Shown: positions 1 through 8,159, numbered from the stretch's first letter. The stretch is 13,339 bases of DNA from CAUZSN01 sp963582345 (GCA_963582345.1 CAUZSN010000081.1:1-13339), one strand, 5' to 3'. Numbers and translations are program-made. Notes: generated by a model from the sequence alone, not told the origin.

Positions 1-399
1 GCTGGTGCGACGGAACATTCTATCTACGCGGGAACCAAGGGAGCGATAGTGTCGTTCACTCGAGAACTTTCACTGGAGCTCATCCAAAAAGGAATTCGTG
101 TCAATGCCATCGCACCGGGATGGGTCGAAGTTCCGAACCACCACAGACTGCTAGGCGACGATTTTGACTGGGAAGCCGGCGCAAGGGAAGTCCCCGTAGG
201 ATTCATTGGACAGCCTTCTGATATCGGACGGGTCGCAATTTTTCTGTCGTCCGACGAGGCACGTTACATCATCGGCCAAACGATTGTGGCCGATGGCGGT
301 CAGGTTTCAATTATGCCGTTGTCGGGAGATTTTCGTGGACGGCGGGAGTATCAATTTGGCCAAGACTATGTTCCAAACTTGAAGAACATAACGCGGTGA
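1..399 (+). CDS. Short-chain dehydrogenase/reductase (SDR), 3' part only
   Basis: The frame is open from base 1 to the TGA at 397-399, giving 132 residues of the C-terminal half of a classical SDR oxidoreductase; the nucleotide-binding N-terminus lies outside the window. Visible hallmarks are the catalytic pair Y9 and K13 (Y-A-G-T-K), the following helix (FTRELSLEL), the strand and loop RVNAIAPGWV typical after the active site, and the terminal IGQTIVADGG motif. Such enzymes oxidise or reduce alcohols or sugars with NAD(P)(H) in the cytoplasm. About 27 residues follow the usual DGG end, a slightly long and unusual tail (GRREYQFGQDYVPN). The internal GTG at 49 is not the true start, because the YxxxK motif lies before it. 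An MFS sugar-porter gene begins 39 bases downstream, so the substrate is plausibly a sugar or polyol (inference). Confidence 0.93.
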   Translation, partial: AGATEHSIYAGTKGAIVSFTRELSLELIQKGIRVNAIAPGWVEVPNHHRLLGDDFDWEAGAREVPVGFIGQPSDIGRVAIFLSSDEARYIIGQTIVADGGQVSIMPLSGDFRGRREYQFGQDYVPNLKNITR

Positions 400-420
400 A
401 GCCAAGCACAACATCGTCAT

Positions 421-427
421 AAGGAAA
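421..427 (+). promoter_or_regulatory. Shine-Dalgarno-like site of the MFS gene
   Basis: AAGGAAA lies 11 bases before the ATG at 439. It is a modest match to the anti-Shine-Dalgarno sequence and supports 439 as the start. No promoter is evident in the short gap after the SDR gene, which fits co-transcription. Confidence 0.45.
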
Positions 428-438
428 ATAACGTCGTC

Positions 439-1860
439 ATGGCTAACAGCAATCACTCAATCGGAAAGTCCGATGAAGTAAGAATGTCCTATGTGCTTCT
501 CGTTTGCTTTATTGCAGCTGCAGGAGGCTTTCTCTTCGGTTACGACTTAGTGATCGTTTTGGGAGGCCAAATTCCGGTGGCTAATTTTTTCGACGTTTCC
601 AATGGCACTTTGCGCTATGGCATGATCATTTCGAGTGCCTCTTGGGGCTGCATCGCTGGTCCGTTTTTGGGTATGTTTCTCTGTGATGTGTTCGGAAGGA
701 AACGGACACTGGTGTTTGCCGCGCTCCTATTTGGAGTGAGCGCAATCGGCACCGCGTTGCCGGAGCACATTGAAAAATTTCTTCCCACTGAGACATTTTG
801 GACGTTTCTTATTATGCGCGCTGTGGGAGGTATCGGGATCGGCCTCGCGTCGGTGGCTTCTCCGATGTATATCGTCGAGATCGCCCCGCCCAAATGGCGC
901 GGAAGCTTGGGATTTATGTTTCAGCTTGCCGTTTGTATTGGAGCTTTGGCCGCCTTGATTGCGGCATACCCTTTAGCGCTTTATCTTCCCGACGAAACGA
1001 GTTGGCGGTGGATGTTCGTTTCGGAAATAGTGCCCGTCATCGCGTTTTTTATCTGTTTGATGTTCGTTCCGTTTAGCCCGCGTTGGCTGGCTGAGAAAGG
1101 AAGGAATGACGAAGCCTTAAGTGTGATGACGAGCATCAGCGGCCCGCAACAGGCGGAGCAGGAGATGGCCGAAATTCGCGAATCATTAGCAGCCGAAACC
1201 GGCAGCTTTTCTGAGCTGTGGCAGCCGGGCCTGCGTATGGCATTGCTGGTAGGTATCTTGCTGGCGTTTTTTAACAACTGGACCGGCTGGACGGCCGTCG
1301 GCTCATACTCGCCTGTGCTATTTCAAAAAGCTGGATTTTCGGAGACTAGCGCAGCGATCAAGCAAACCTTACCGATCTTTTCCTCTAGCGTTATCTTCAC
1401 GCTGATTGCCGTGTGGCTCGTGGATCGAGTCGGGCGGCGCATTCTCTGGAATTTGACAGCTTTTGCGATGATTTTTGCCACATTTTTTGCCGGACTCGTT
1501 TTTCAATTTGACCTCAAGGGTCCATGGGTCGTGCTTGTAATCTTTGGCACTTCGATCCCTCATTGTATTGGTTTAGGTGGTTTGCCGTGGTTGATGATGT
1601 CGGAACTTTATCCGACTCGCATTCGTGCCAAGGCGGTCGCAATTACGACGACCGTTGTCTGGATTGGCAGTTCCATGGTGATTCTATTGATTCCCAAGAT
1701 GGTCGCGATCTCGGAAAGCAGCGTACTACAAACTCCTGCCGGGGCGTTTTGGATATTTTCGGTGATTTCGTTCTTTGCTCTGTTTTTTGGGTTAACCCTG
1801 TTGCCCGAGACAAAGAACAAAACGTTGGAGGAAATTGCGCGTCACTGGAATCGTCCATGA
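439..1860 (+). CDS. MFS transporter, sugar porter family
   Basis: 473 residues, the usual size for a 12-helix sugar:H+ symporter in the inner membrane. Family marks are GGFLFGYD in helix 1 (29-36), DVFGRKR between helices 2 and 3 (83-89), RAVGGIGIGLASVASPMYIVEIAPPKWRG (127-155), PFSPRWL (211-217) before the central cytoplasmic loop, DRVGRR (329-334), PW..SELYPTRIRAKA (383-399) and the C-terminal PETKNKTLEEI (456-466). Most sugar porters carry QQ near the start of helix 7, in a QQxxGxN pattern that contacts sugar. Here the equivalent stretch reads FNNWTGW (278-284), so the substrate may be atypical. The loop after helix 3 (108-120) is also somewhat long. The gene follows an SDR dehydrogenase by 39 bases, so import and oxidation of the same carbohydrate is likely (inference). 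The family is certain; the substrate is unknown. Confidence 0.95.
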   Translation: MANSNHSIGKSDEVRMSYVLLVCFIAAAGGFLFGYDLVIVLGGQIPVANFFDVSNGTLRYGMIISSASWGCIAGPFLGMFLCDVFGRKRTLVFAALLFGVSAIGTALPEHIEKFLPTETFWTFLIMRAVGGIGIGLASVASPMYIVEIAPPKWRGSLGFMFQLAVCIGALAALIAAYPLALYLPDETSWRWMFVSEIVPVIAFFICLMFVPFSPRWLAEKGRNDEALSVMTSISGPQQAEQEMAEIRESLAAETGSFSELWQPGLRMALLVGILLAFFNNWTGWTAVGSYSPVLFQKAGFSETSAAIKQTLPIFSSSVIFTLIAVWLVDRVGRRILWNLTAFAMIFATFFAGLVFQFDLKGPWVVLVIFGTSIPHCIGLGGLPWLMMSELYPTRIRAKAVAITTTVVWIGSSMVILLIPKMVAISESSVLQTPAGAFWIFSVISFFALFFGLTLLPETKNKTLEEIARHWNRP

Positions 1861-1914
1861 CGAATGTGGGCTCACAGAAGGGTAGAATTGCCCGGCTCAA
1901 AGGGTCAAGATCTA

Positions 1915-1942
1915 AAAGCCCAGGCCAGTAGGCCTGGGCTTT
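1915..1942. terminator. Bidirectional intrinsic terminator between MFS gene and csrA
   Basis: A perfect 12-bp stem (AAAGCCCAGGCC paired with GGCCTGGGCTTT) with a 4-base loop AGTA. It lies 54 bases after the MFS stop and 19 bases after the csrA stop on the other strand. Read on the minus strand the stem ends in a TTTT run; on the plus strand it ends in TTT. This is the expected arrangement for a shared terminator of two convergent genes. Confidence 0.82.
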
Positions 1943-1961
1943 GAAACTGGTCGACCATCGC

Positions 1962-2171
1962 TTAGATCTCTGACGGGGTATCCACAGGAATCTGTGCGAG
2001 TTGAGAGCTTTCGCGTTGAATCGCTTCGTACACCTCTTGTCGGTGCACGGTGACCTCGCGAGGCGCTTCGACGCCAAGTCGCACTTTGTCGCCGCGAATT
2101 TCGACGATCATGATCGAAATCGAATCGCCAATGACTATTTTCTCATCCTTCTTTCGGCTCAGTACCAACAT
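1962..2171 (-). CDS. csrA: Carbon storage regulator CsrA (RsmA-type translational regulator)
   Basis: 69 residues, a normal CsrA length. CsrA is a small homodimeric RNA-binding protein that binds GGA motifs in mRNA leaders, usually blocking ribosome access. The sequence shows the N-terminal strand MLVLSRKKDEKIVIG, the central VRLGVEAPREVTVHRQEVYEAI with the RNA-contacting R44 in VHR, and a short acidic tail. The start is the ATG at 2169-2171, where the family begins. The gene stands alone, convergent with the MFS gene, and not beside flagellar genes as often seen elsewhere. Its own leader has GGA triplets at 2186-2188, 2179-2181 and 2174-2176 (minus strand), the last two overlapping the ribosome-binding region. 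This suggests negative autoregulation (inference). Confidence 0.97.
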   Translation of the reverse strand: MLVLSRKKDEKIVIGDSISIMIVEIRGDKVRLGVEAPREVTVHRQEVYEAIQRESSQLAQIPVDTPSEI

Positions 2172-2190
2172 CGTCCTGTCCTTGGTCCGA
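2172..2190 (-). promoter_or_regulatory. Triple-GGA leader of csrA (ribosome-binding site and possible CsrA autoregulatory site)
   Basis: On the minus strand the bases just before the csrA ATG read CGGACCAAGGACAGGACG. This holds three GGA triplets within 15 bases; the two nearest the ATG double as the Shine-Dalgarno region. GGA is the core of CsrA-binding sites. Autoregulation is inferred, not shown. Confidence 0.4.
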
Positions 2191-2200
2191 GTGTAGATTA

Positions 2201-2206
2201 AGTATA
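2201..2206 (-). promoter_or_regulatory. Possible -10 box upstream of csrA
   Basis: The minus strand reads TATACT, close to TATAAT, 29 bases before the csrA ATG. No good -35 box is seen at 16-18 bases, so this is only a candidate. Confidence 0.25.
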
Positions 2207-2429
2207 AAGCTATTGTGATAACCTACACCACAAACTGCCCGAATCCACCCGGCACGACGTGCAATTCACATTTCTCATTACTGTCTGTAAAGACTGTGTC
2301 GACTGCATTGGTTTGTCCGAAAAGGACTCCCGGCCCCCTCATCCATCCAAGAAACGTGGTGTAATCAAAACGTCGATTTGATCAAGGCCAAGACGAGTGA
2401 TCAAAACTAAGATGAAATTGCGCAACCGA

Positions 2430-2459
2430 TAAGAAACATGTCACAAGTCATGTTTCTTA
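2430..2459. repeat. Perfect 11-bp inverted repeat with a competing overlapping hairpin
   Basis: TAAGAAACATG and CATGTTTCTTA form a perfect stem around an 8-base loop. The right half overlaps a second possible stem, AAGTCAT (2445-2451) with ATGACTT (2461-2467). The two stems are therefore mutually exclusive if transcribed. The element lies about 280 bases before the DUF1549 gene. It could be a protein-binding dyad or an RNA switch-like leader; no T-run follows, so a terminator is unlikely. Confidence 0.55.
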
Positions 2460-2735
2460 AATGACTTACGGAACGATCGCTGGGTTAGTCGGATGAATTC
2501 TCGCGAAAAGAATGTTACACTTCGCAAAACGGACAAATTACGATAAGGCCAGATGTTGATTTGACCAAAGACTTTTCACGTGAGCAGAAGTGTACAGGAG
2601 CGATTGGTCGATAAAATATCTGGAGTATCTAGGTTGTACTTGCGTCGATAGTTCTCGGTGTAAATAGTGACTCCAACTATCGTATTTGGACCTTGAGGGG
2701 CACCGCTGTGCTCGCTTTGTTTGTGCGGGTTTGAG

Positions 2736-5405
2736 ATGGTACATGTGGCTATGCACGCAAGATCTCGAAGAGAACGCACCTTGTTCTGCTTAAGACTCGG
2801 CTTCATCGTCCTTCTACTGAGTCTTGGCTGGGTAGTTGGACCGCTTGATGCGGTAGCAGCACCGCAATTTGAACGGGACATTGTTCCAATCTTAAAGGCA
2901 AAGTGCATTCGGTGTCATGGTGGTGAAGACTTTCATGCCGAATTGGACCTGCGCACATTGGGTTCGCTGCTCAAAGGGGGCGAAAGTGGTGAGGTCGTGG
3001 TACGCGGCAAGCCGAAGCAGAGTTTGCTTTTACAGCGAATCATCGACGGCGAGATGCCGCCGGAGGATGTCGAACAACTGACCCCCGATGAGGTGAACCT
3101 GTTGAGTCAATGGATTGTGGCTGGTATGTCCACGGAGAAGCCAACGCAGGGATTGACGTCGTCATTTGTTAGCGATGAAGACCGTCGGTTTTGGGCGTTT
3201 CGACCGCTGGCTCGTCCCGCAGTGCCAAGATTGAGCGACATGCGACAGATACGCACGCCAATTGACGCATTTGTTCTTCGCAAGCTTCAGGGACACCAAC
3301 TCACGTTGTCTTCAGATTCTGAGCCGGTTCGACTTTTACGACGGGCGTACTTCGACTTGCTCGGGCTGCCTCCGTCACCGGAAGCCGTGGATGCGTATCT
3401 GGCCGACACGGCACCCCACGCTTACGAACGGCTAGTCGATCAGCTCTTGGCGTCACCGCACTTCGGAGAGCGGTGGGGACGTCATTGGCTTGATACGGTC
3501 GGGTATACGGACACGGTCTATTACGATGGCAACACGAATTACCTTCCAGGATATAAAGAAGGATTTATCGACGGGCGGTGGCGGTACCGCGATTACGTGA
3601 TCGATTCATTCAACGCCGACAAGTCCTATGCTCGATTCATCACCGAACAAATTGCTGGCGATGAGCTTGTCGAGTGGCGCGGTGTGGAGAAAATGACTCC
3701 AGAGATTGTCAGTACTCTGGCCGCAACCGGCTTTTGGTACAACGGTACGCAATTCACGGGTCAGGAAGTCGAGTACACGTGGTCGTTCCTACACGAAACC
3801 ATGGAAATATTCGGAACAAGTTTGTTGGGACTGACACTGCGCTGCGCTCGCTGCCATAGCCACAAGCACGAGCCGATTCCGCAGGAAGACTATTATCGGC
3901 TGCTTGCCCTGATCACACCGGCATTCAACATCGAGAACTGGAAGGTACCCAGCAAGCGCCGACTGCCAGCGATTTCTTCGAGGGAAAAGGAGAAAATAGA
4001 TGTCGAGAACACGGCGATTGATAAGCAGATAGCTAGCCTGAACAAGGAAGTCACAGTTTTGCATCGAAATTGTGAACTTCGTCTGCAGGACGTGAAATTT
4101 TCTGAGTTGCCCGATTCCATTCGCGAGGACGTCAAAGTGGCTTTCGCCTTGCCGGTCAAAGATCGCGACTTGATGCAGCGGCAGTTCATTGAAAAGTTTT
4201 CCATGGACCTGTTGGTCAAGCCTGCAGAAATTGAGGCCGGTTTGGACATGACAGAAAAATCACTGATAAGCGTCCTCAGCTCGAAGATCACCACAGCGAA
4301 AGCGCAGCGAGGTTCCTATGGTTGGATTCAAACAGTCTATGACGTTGGCCCTCCCCCGGAGACTCGTCTGCTGAAACGGGGCGACTACAAACGTCCGGGG
4401 CGCATAGTGCAGCCGGGGTTTTTGAGCGTGTTGAACGACGAGCACGACATCGATCCATCCGCGTTCGAAGCGATTCCGGCGAGCAGTGGCCGCCGCCGCG
4501 CTTTAGCTCACTGGCTGACGGCTCCGAACACTCCGGCATCAGGCCTGGTTGCTCGCGTTCTGGTGAATCGTGTCTGGCAACACTTGCTGGGTGTGGGGAT
4601 CGTACCCTCATCGGAAAACCTGGGAAAGTCTGGTGACCGCCCGACGCATCCGGAACTGTTGGAATGGATGGCGGCAGAGTTTGTCAAAGGAGGTTGGCGG
4701 ATCAAACCCCTGATCAAACAGATTGTGATGTCGTCTGTTTACCGGCAGACCTCGCGAAGCAAGGTGTCTGGTGTTTCCAATGATGCGGATCCGCTGACGA
4801 TCGATCCGGGAAACGTGTTGTTGTGGCAAGCACGGATTCGGCGCCTGGAATCGGAGGCCATCCGTGACTCGATGCTTGTTGTGTCCGGGCTGTTCGACCC
4901 GACGGAGGGCGGTCCACCGGTTCGCTTAAAATACAGCAAAGATGGCCTGGTCAGTTTTGACGAAACGCTATTGTCCACGCCTGCGGCGAAATGGCGTCGC
5001 AGTGTCTACCTCTTCCAGCGGCGGTTCTACCATTTGACCATGATGGGCGTATTTGACCAACCGATGGTGGCCGGTGCGATCTGCCGGCGGAATGCCTCAG
5101 TCGTCACGCTACAGTCATTGGGTTTGTTGAACGATCGGCTGGTGCTCGAAAAAGTGGAGCATTTCGCCAAGCGGGTGTCCCGGGTCGCTGGAGAGTCGCG
5201 TGACAAGCAGGTGCAAGCGGCTTTTCGCCTGGCGTTGGCTCGACCGCCCCAGGCACAGGAAAGCGAGTGGAGCTTGGAACTGCTCCGCCAACAGACGGAG
5301 CTGTATCGCAGCGAGCTGCCGACCGGTCCCAAAGCGGCCGAAAAAGCGCTAATGCATTTGTGTCGCGCCCTGTTCAATTCGACCGAATTTCTCTACATTG
5401 AATAA
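2736..5405 (+). CDS. Secreted PSCyt1-DUF1549-DUF1553 protein (planctomycete type)
   Basis: 889 residues from the ATG at 2736. An ATG at 2751 and a TTG at 2721 are also possible, and none has a clear ribosome-binding site. The N-terminus is a signal peptide: basic MHARSRRER, hydrophobic LGFIVLLLSLGWVV, and a likely cut after AVAA (near residue 42), so the protein is exported. A planctomycete cytochrome-c-like domain follows, with the haem-type motif CIRCH (C57, C60, H61). DUF1549 spans about 175-390 and ends in CARCHSHKHEPI (C370, C373, H374), a second CxxCH. A polar, partly helical linker lies near 415-455, and DUF1553 spans about 585-875 with VNRVWQHLLG and the DRPTHPELLEW region. The family's biochemical role is not established; it is commonly linked with polysaccharide breakdown and usually sits beside a DUF1501 gene, which is absent here. 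Downstream is a convergent helicase gene. Confidence 0.95.
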   Translation: MVHVAMHARSRRERTLFCLRLGFIVLLLSLGWVVGPLDAVAAPQFERDIVPILKAKCIRCHGGEDFHAELDLRTLGSLLKGGESGEVVVRGKPKQSLLLQRIIDGEMPPEDVEQLTPDEVNLLSQWIVAGMSTEKPTQGLTSSFVSDEDRRFWAFRPLARPAVPRLSDMRQIRTPIDAFVLRKLQGHQLTLSSDSEPVRLLRRAYFDLLGLPPSPEAVDAYLADTAPHAYERLVDQLLASPHFGERWGRHWLDTVGYTDTVYYDGNTNYLPGYKEGFIDGRWRYRDYVIDSFNADKSYARFITEQIAGDELVEWRGVEKMTPEIVSTLAATGFWYNGTQFTGQEVEYTWSFLHETMEIFGTSLLGLTLRCARCHSHKHEPIPQEDYYRLLALITPAFNIENWKVPSKRRLPAISSREKEKIDVENTAIDKQIASLNKEVTVLHRNCELRLQDVKFSELPDSIREDVKVAFALPVKDRDLMQRQFIEKFSMDLLVKPAEIEAGLDMTEKSLISVLSSKITTAKAQRGSYGWIQTVYDVGPPPETRLLKRGDYKRPGRIVQPGFLSVLNDEHDIDPSAFEAIPASSGRRRALAHWLTAPNTPASGLVARVLVNRVWQHLLGVGIVPSSENLGKSGDRPTHPELLEWMAAEFVKGGWRIKPLIKQIVMSSVYRQTSRSKVSGVSNDADPLTIDPGNVLLWQARIRRLESEAIRDSMLVVSGLFDPTEGGPPVRLKYSKDGLVSFDETLLSTPAAKWRRSVYLFQRRFYHLTMMGVFDQPMVAGAICRRNASVVTLQSLGLLNDRLVLEKVEHFAKRVSRVAGESRDKQVQAAFRLALARPPQAQESEWSLELLRQQTELYRSELPTGPKAAEKALMHLCRALFNSTEFLYIE

Positions 5406-5506
5406 GTCGTCTTGAGTGGTGACTATTTCTTTTTTCGAGTCCGTCCTTGCAAGCACGTAACAAGGCGGAACTGGTTTATCTTATCACATAACTATATGGG
5501 AAACCG

Positions 5507-7969
5507 TTAGTCAAGAATTCCAACTCCGAAATCCTCGAATTCGATTGGCGTATCAGTTTCAGGCATCGTCCCATCTCGATTGTGTGAATCCCGTTCCACG
5601 ATGTCCGAGGCGTGGACAGATTCGATGATCTTGTCGGTGCTATCTGGATCGACGTTGCTGCAACTTGCTGTCAGTTGGTCGGATATGTCTTGAAGCTCGT
5701 TGTGCCACTGGTCCGCCTCGGCATCGGGTGGAGTGAGTTCGGAAAATTCGCCTAACAACAAGATCATCCGCAGGATATGTCGGAATAGTAGGCCTTCTTG
5801 TTTGACAAGTTTTCGGCTGGTGACAAGCTTATTGAAATCGCCGCCGAACCGTAACAGTTCGCCAGCCGCCCAAATTGATTGTGTGCGCACATCCTTTACG
5901 TCGGGGAATTTCGCATCGAAGAGCAACCGCAATTTGAACGCCAATGATAGGATGCGCGGGCGATCTCGGTGGTCGTAGTCGCTTTCGTCATCGGGACCGT
6001 CGAGTTCATCAGCGGTGGCCAGACCACGCCGCAACAATTCTGAATTCAGGAACTCTATCGCCAACGGTCCTGGTGAAAGTTCTTCACGGCCAGGAACACG
6101 CAGCGGATGAATAGCGGCACGAGGAAACTCGAGCACGCTTTCAAATGCCTGAATTCGCTCGTCCCTGTCCGCATGTCCCAAGTGCTGAAGTAGAAATGCT
6201 CCATAGATCGGATTCACACTGCGAAATTTCAGAAGTGTTTGCAACTGCGGCGTCGGAGTTGCCAGCATGGGCCGGTAGTCATCTTGAATCTCTGACTCAA
6301 ATCCTGAACCGGCTGACGATTGTGCGTACGACGAATCGGGCGACGCAAGCTTCACGTTCGCTTCGGACAGCAGTATCGCCAGTGTTCCCGATACCGGTTG
6401 TCGGCCGTTCTGGGGCATCGAATCGCATTCGTTTTTCGGAGAAGGTGGCGGTTCCGGATCGAGTGCGACGAAGCCGCCGGCGCATAAAGTTATCAGCATG
6501 CGGTCGAGAGCTTGTTGAGCGTGTTCGAGTTTCTTCGCGTCCAGTAGTCGTCTGCTGACGAATTGACGGAGGCGATCGACTTCCGGTGAAATGCTGAGCA
6601 GATAAGCGAGTAGTCGCCACGGCAATTGACCCTTGCTTTCGAGTTTGGTGGATGGAGCAGTCCTGAGTTTTTCAAACTGGGTGTCGTTCCAATACTGCTC
6701 GTTCTTGCGGCGCGTCGGCATCTTTCGCTTCATCGCCTTTTTGGCTTTGATCAGCAAGGGGTCCTTGGCGTCTCCTGGAATCGCTTCGAATTTATCCTTC
6801 CACCGCCTAATTTTGACGTCGTCTTCGTGAGCCAGCGCGTACACGAAACCGCGATCGTCGTATTGCGGCCGTCCCGCACGGCCGAAAATTTGGTGGGCTG
6901 AACTGGCATCGATGAGCTTCTTCTTCCCAAATGGGCCTTTCAGTAATTCTGTCAGAACGACCGAACGGGCTGGCAGGTTGATTCCAGACGCCAGTGTTTC
7001 GGTACAGACCACAACCGAAAGTAACTTTTTCTGAAATAAATACTCAACGATTCGTTTGTATTTCTGAAGCAGCCCTGCATGATGGACTCCCACGCCCCGC
7101 AACAGGATCGTCTTCAGTTTCGGCCCTACGCCTTTCGACCAATCGTATTTTTCGATCTCTTCGATCAGTTTCTTTCGTTGCCCGGGTCTGAGTAGCCGTT
7201 TCCCTTTCAACTGCTCGGCGACACTCCAACAATACTCGCGGTTGAAACAGAATACCAAGGCCGGCGTCCTACGTGTTGTCTCATCACCGTCGGCCATGAG
7301 TTCTAGCTGTTCGTTCAATAACTGGTTAGGCACCCATTGATAGCTAAGCGGTACTTTGCGATCGGTGCTTTGTACCAGCTCGATCCGTCGCCCGTGACAA
7401 TGGTTTAACCATCTGACAAACTCGGCGGCGTTTCCGACGGTTGCTGACAACAACAACAGCCGAACGTGTTGTAGCAATAGCCCCAATGACAATTCCCATA
7501 CAATACCGCGTTCGGGCTCGTTGAAACTGTGAAACTCGTCCATCACGACCACTGACACGTCGGAGAAGTCAAACGCTGCTGGGTGCAACAAACGATTCAA
7601 CAGAATCTCGGCGACGACGACCAACACGCAAGCGTCAGGATTGACGCGCCGGTTTCCGGTCACTAGACCTACGTCGTCGGCGTTGAATCCCCACCGTACG
7701 GCCGCTTCTTGCATTTCCTGAAACTTTTGCTCGGTCAGAGCGATCAACGGTGTTGTGTAGTAGGCAATTTTCCGAGCGTGTAACGCTTCAAACAAGGCGG
7801 CTTCGGCGATTAACGTTTTCCCGGTGCCGGTGGGCGCGCACACGAGCACCCCTTGATCGGTCGTGAACCAGGACAACAAGGCTTCTTCCTGGACCGAATA
7901 AGGTTCGTACGGAAGTTGATCGAGGTACATAGACGCCAATTCGTCGCGAGTTGGAACGATTGCGGACAT
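5507..7969 (-). CDS. Ski2-like DExH-box helicase
   Basis: 820 residues from the ATG at 7967-7969. The open frame extends upstream to 8305, but that part overlaps the divergent aminotransferase gene and has no family character, so the internal start MSAIVPTRDELASMYL is chosen. All superfamily 2 motifs are visible: a Q-like YEPYSVQEEAL (21-31), Walker A APTGTGKT (45-52), Ia TPLIALTEQK (73-82), Walker B DEFH (144-147), SAT (175-177), HHAGLL (296-301), motif V TETLASGINLPARSV (323-337) and motif VI QIFGRAGRPQ (360-369). The VHHAGL and SGINLPA signatures point to the Ski2/Mtr4/Lhr-like branch of RNA or DNA helicases, acting in the cytoplasm. The C-terminal 400 residues have no domain I recognise; they include an acidic, low-complexity end. 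No partner gene such as an exonuclease is adjacent. The exact substrate is unknown. Confidence 0.93.
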   Translation of the reverse strand: MSAIVPTRDELASMYLDQLPYEPYSVQEEALLSWFTTDQGVLVCAPTGTGKTLIAEAALFEALHARKIAYYTTPLIALTEQKFQEMQEAAVRWGFNADDVGLVTGNRRVNPDACVLVVVAEILLNRLLHPAAFDFSDVSVVVMDEFHSFNEPERGIVWELSLGLLLQHVRLLLLSATVGNAAEFVRWLNHCHGRRIELVQSTDRKVPLSYQWVPNQLLNEQLELMADGDETTRRTPALVFCFNREYCWSVAEQLKGKRLLRPGQRKKLIEEIEKYDWSKGVGPKLKTILLRGVGVHHAGLLQKYKRIVEYLFQKKLLSVVVCTETLASGINLPARSVVLTELLKGPFGKKKLIDASSAHQIFGRAGRPQYDDRGFVYALAHEDDVKIRRWKDKFEAIPGDAKDPLLIKAKKAMKRKMPTRRKNEQYWNDTQFEKLRTAPSTKLESKGQLPWRLLAYLLSISPEVDRLRQFVSRRLLDAKKLEHAQQALDRMLITLCAGGFVALDPEPPPSPKNECDSMPQNGRQPVSGTLAILLSEANVKLASPDSSYAQSSAGSGFESEIQDDYRPMLATPTPQLQTLLKFRSVNPIYGAFLLQHLGHADRDERIQAFESVLEFPRAAIHPLRVPGREELSPGPLAIEFLNSELLRRGLATADELDGPDDESDYDHRDRPRILSLAFKLRLLFDAKFPDVKDVRTQSIWAAGELLRFGGDFNKLVTSRKLVKQEGLLFRHILRMILLLGEFSELTPPDAEADQWHNELQDISDQLTASCSNVDPDSTDKIIESVHASDIVERDSHNRDGTMPETDTPIEFEDFGVGILD

Positions 7970-8143
7970 GGAAAAATGAACCGTAGGATGTATGTGTTGA
8001 TGGTCGTCGTCAAGATTGTCATCATAGGGTAACACTCGATTGAAATCGATATGATGCTGCATCAGTATTCTGTTGAATGCATACAACGAGGCTTGCAGCG
8101 GACCATGAGTGATCCCGTTTTTGGACCAAAGATTTTCCCTTGG

Positions 8144-8159
8144 CTCGACGTTAGTCGAG
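8144..8159 (+). promoter_or_regulatory. Dyad within a candidate promoter of the aminotransferase gene
   Basis: CTCGAC-GTTA-GTCGAG is a perfect 6-bp inverted repeat ending 31 bases before the ATG at 8191. It sits between a loose -35 (TTGGCT, 8140-8145) and a loose -10 (TAAAAA, 8162-8167) spaced 16 bases apart, a position suited to an operator. Both boxes are weak matches. Confidence 0.25.

Larger units (their letters stand above)
2172..2720. other. Intergenic region between csrA and the DUF1549/DUF1553 gene
   Basis: About 550 bases separate these divergently transcribed genes. I find no convincing coding frame on either strand. The region holds the csrA leader, three spaced ATCAA-type motifs near 2364, 2381 and 2400, an 11-bp inverted repeat at 2430-2459 overlapping a second hairpin to 2467, and an 8-base palindrome TCACGTGA at 2576-2583. 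No consensus sigma-70 promoter with good spacing was found for the downstream gene. Confidence 0.6.

Noticed and set aside
1524..1931. 135-residue plus-strand open frame overlapping the end of the MFS gene
   Set aside because: It is a shadow in another frame of the well-supported MFS gene, whose family signature PETKNKTLEEI lies in the overlap.
2576..2583. Palindrome TCACGTGA upstream of the DUF1549 gene
   Set aside because: An isolated 8-base palindrome is common by chance; no second site or promoter context supports a regulator.
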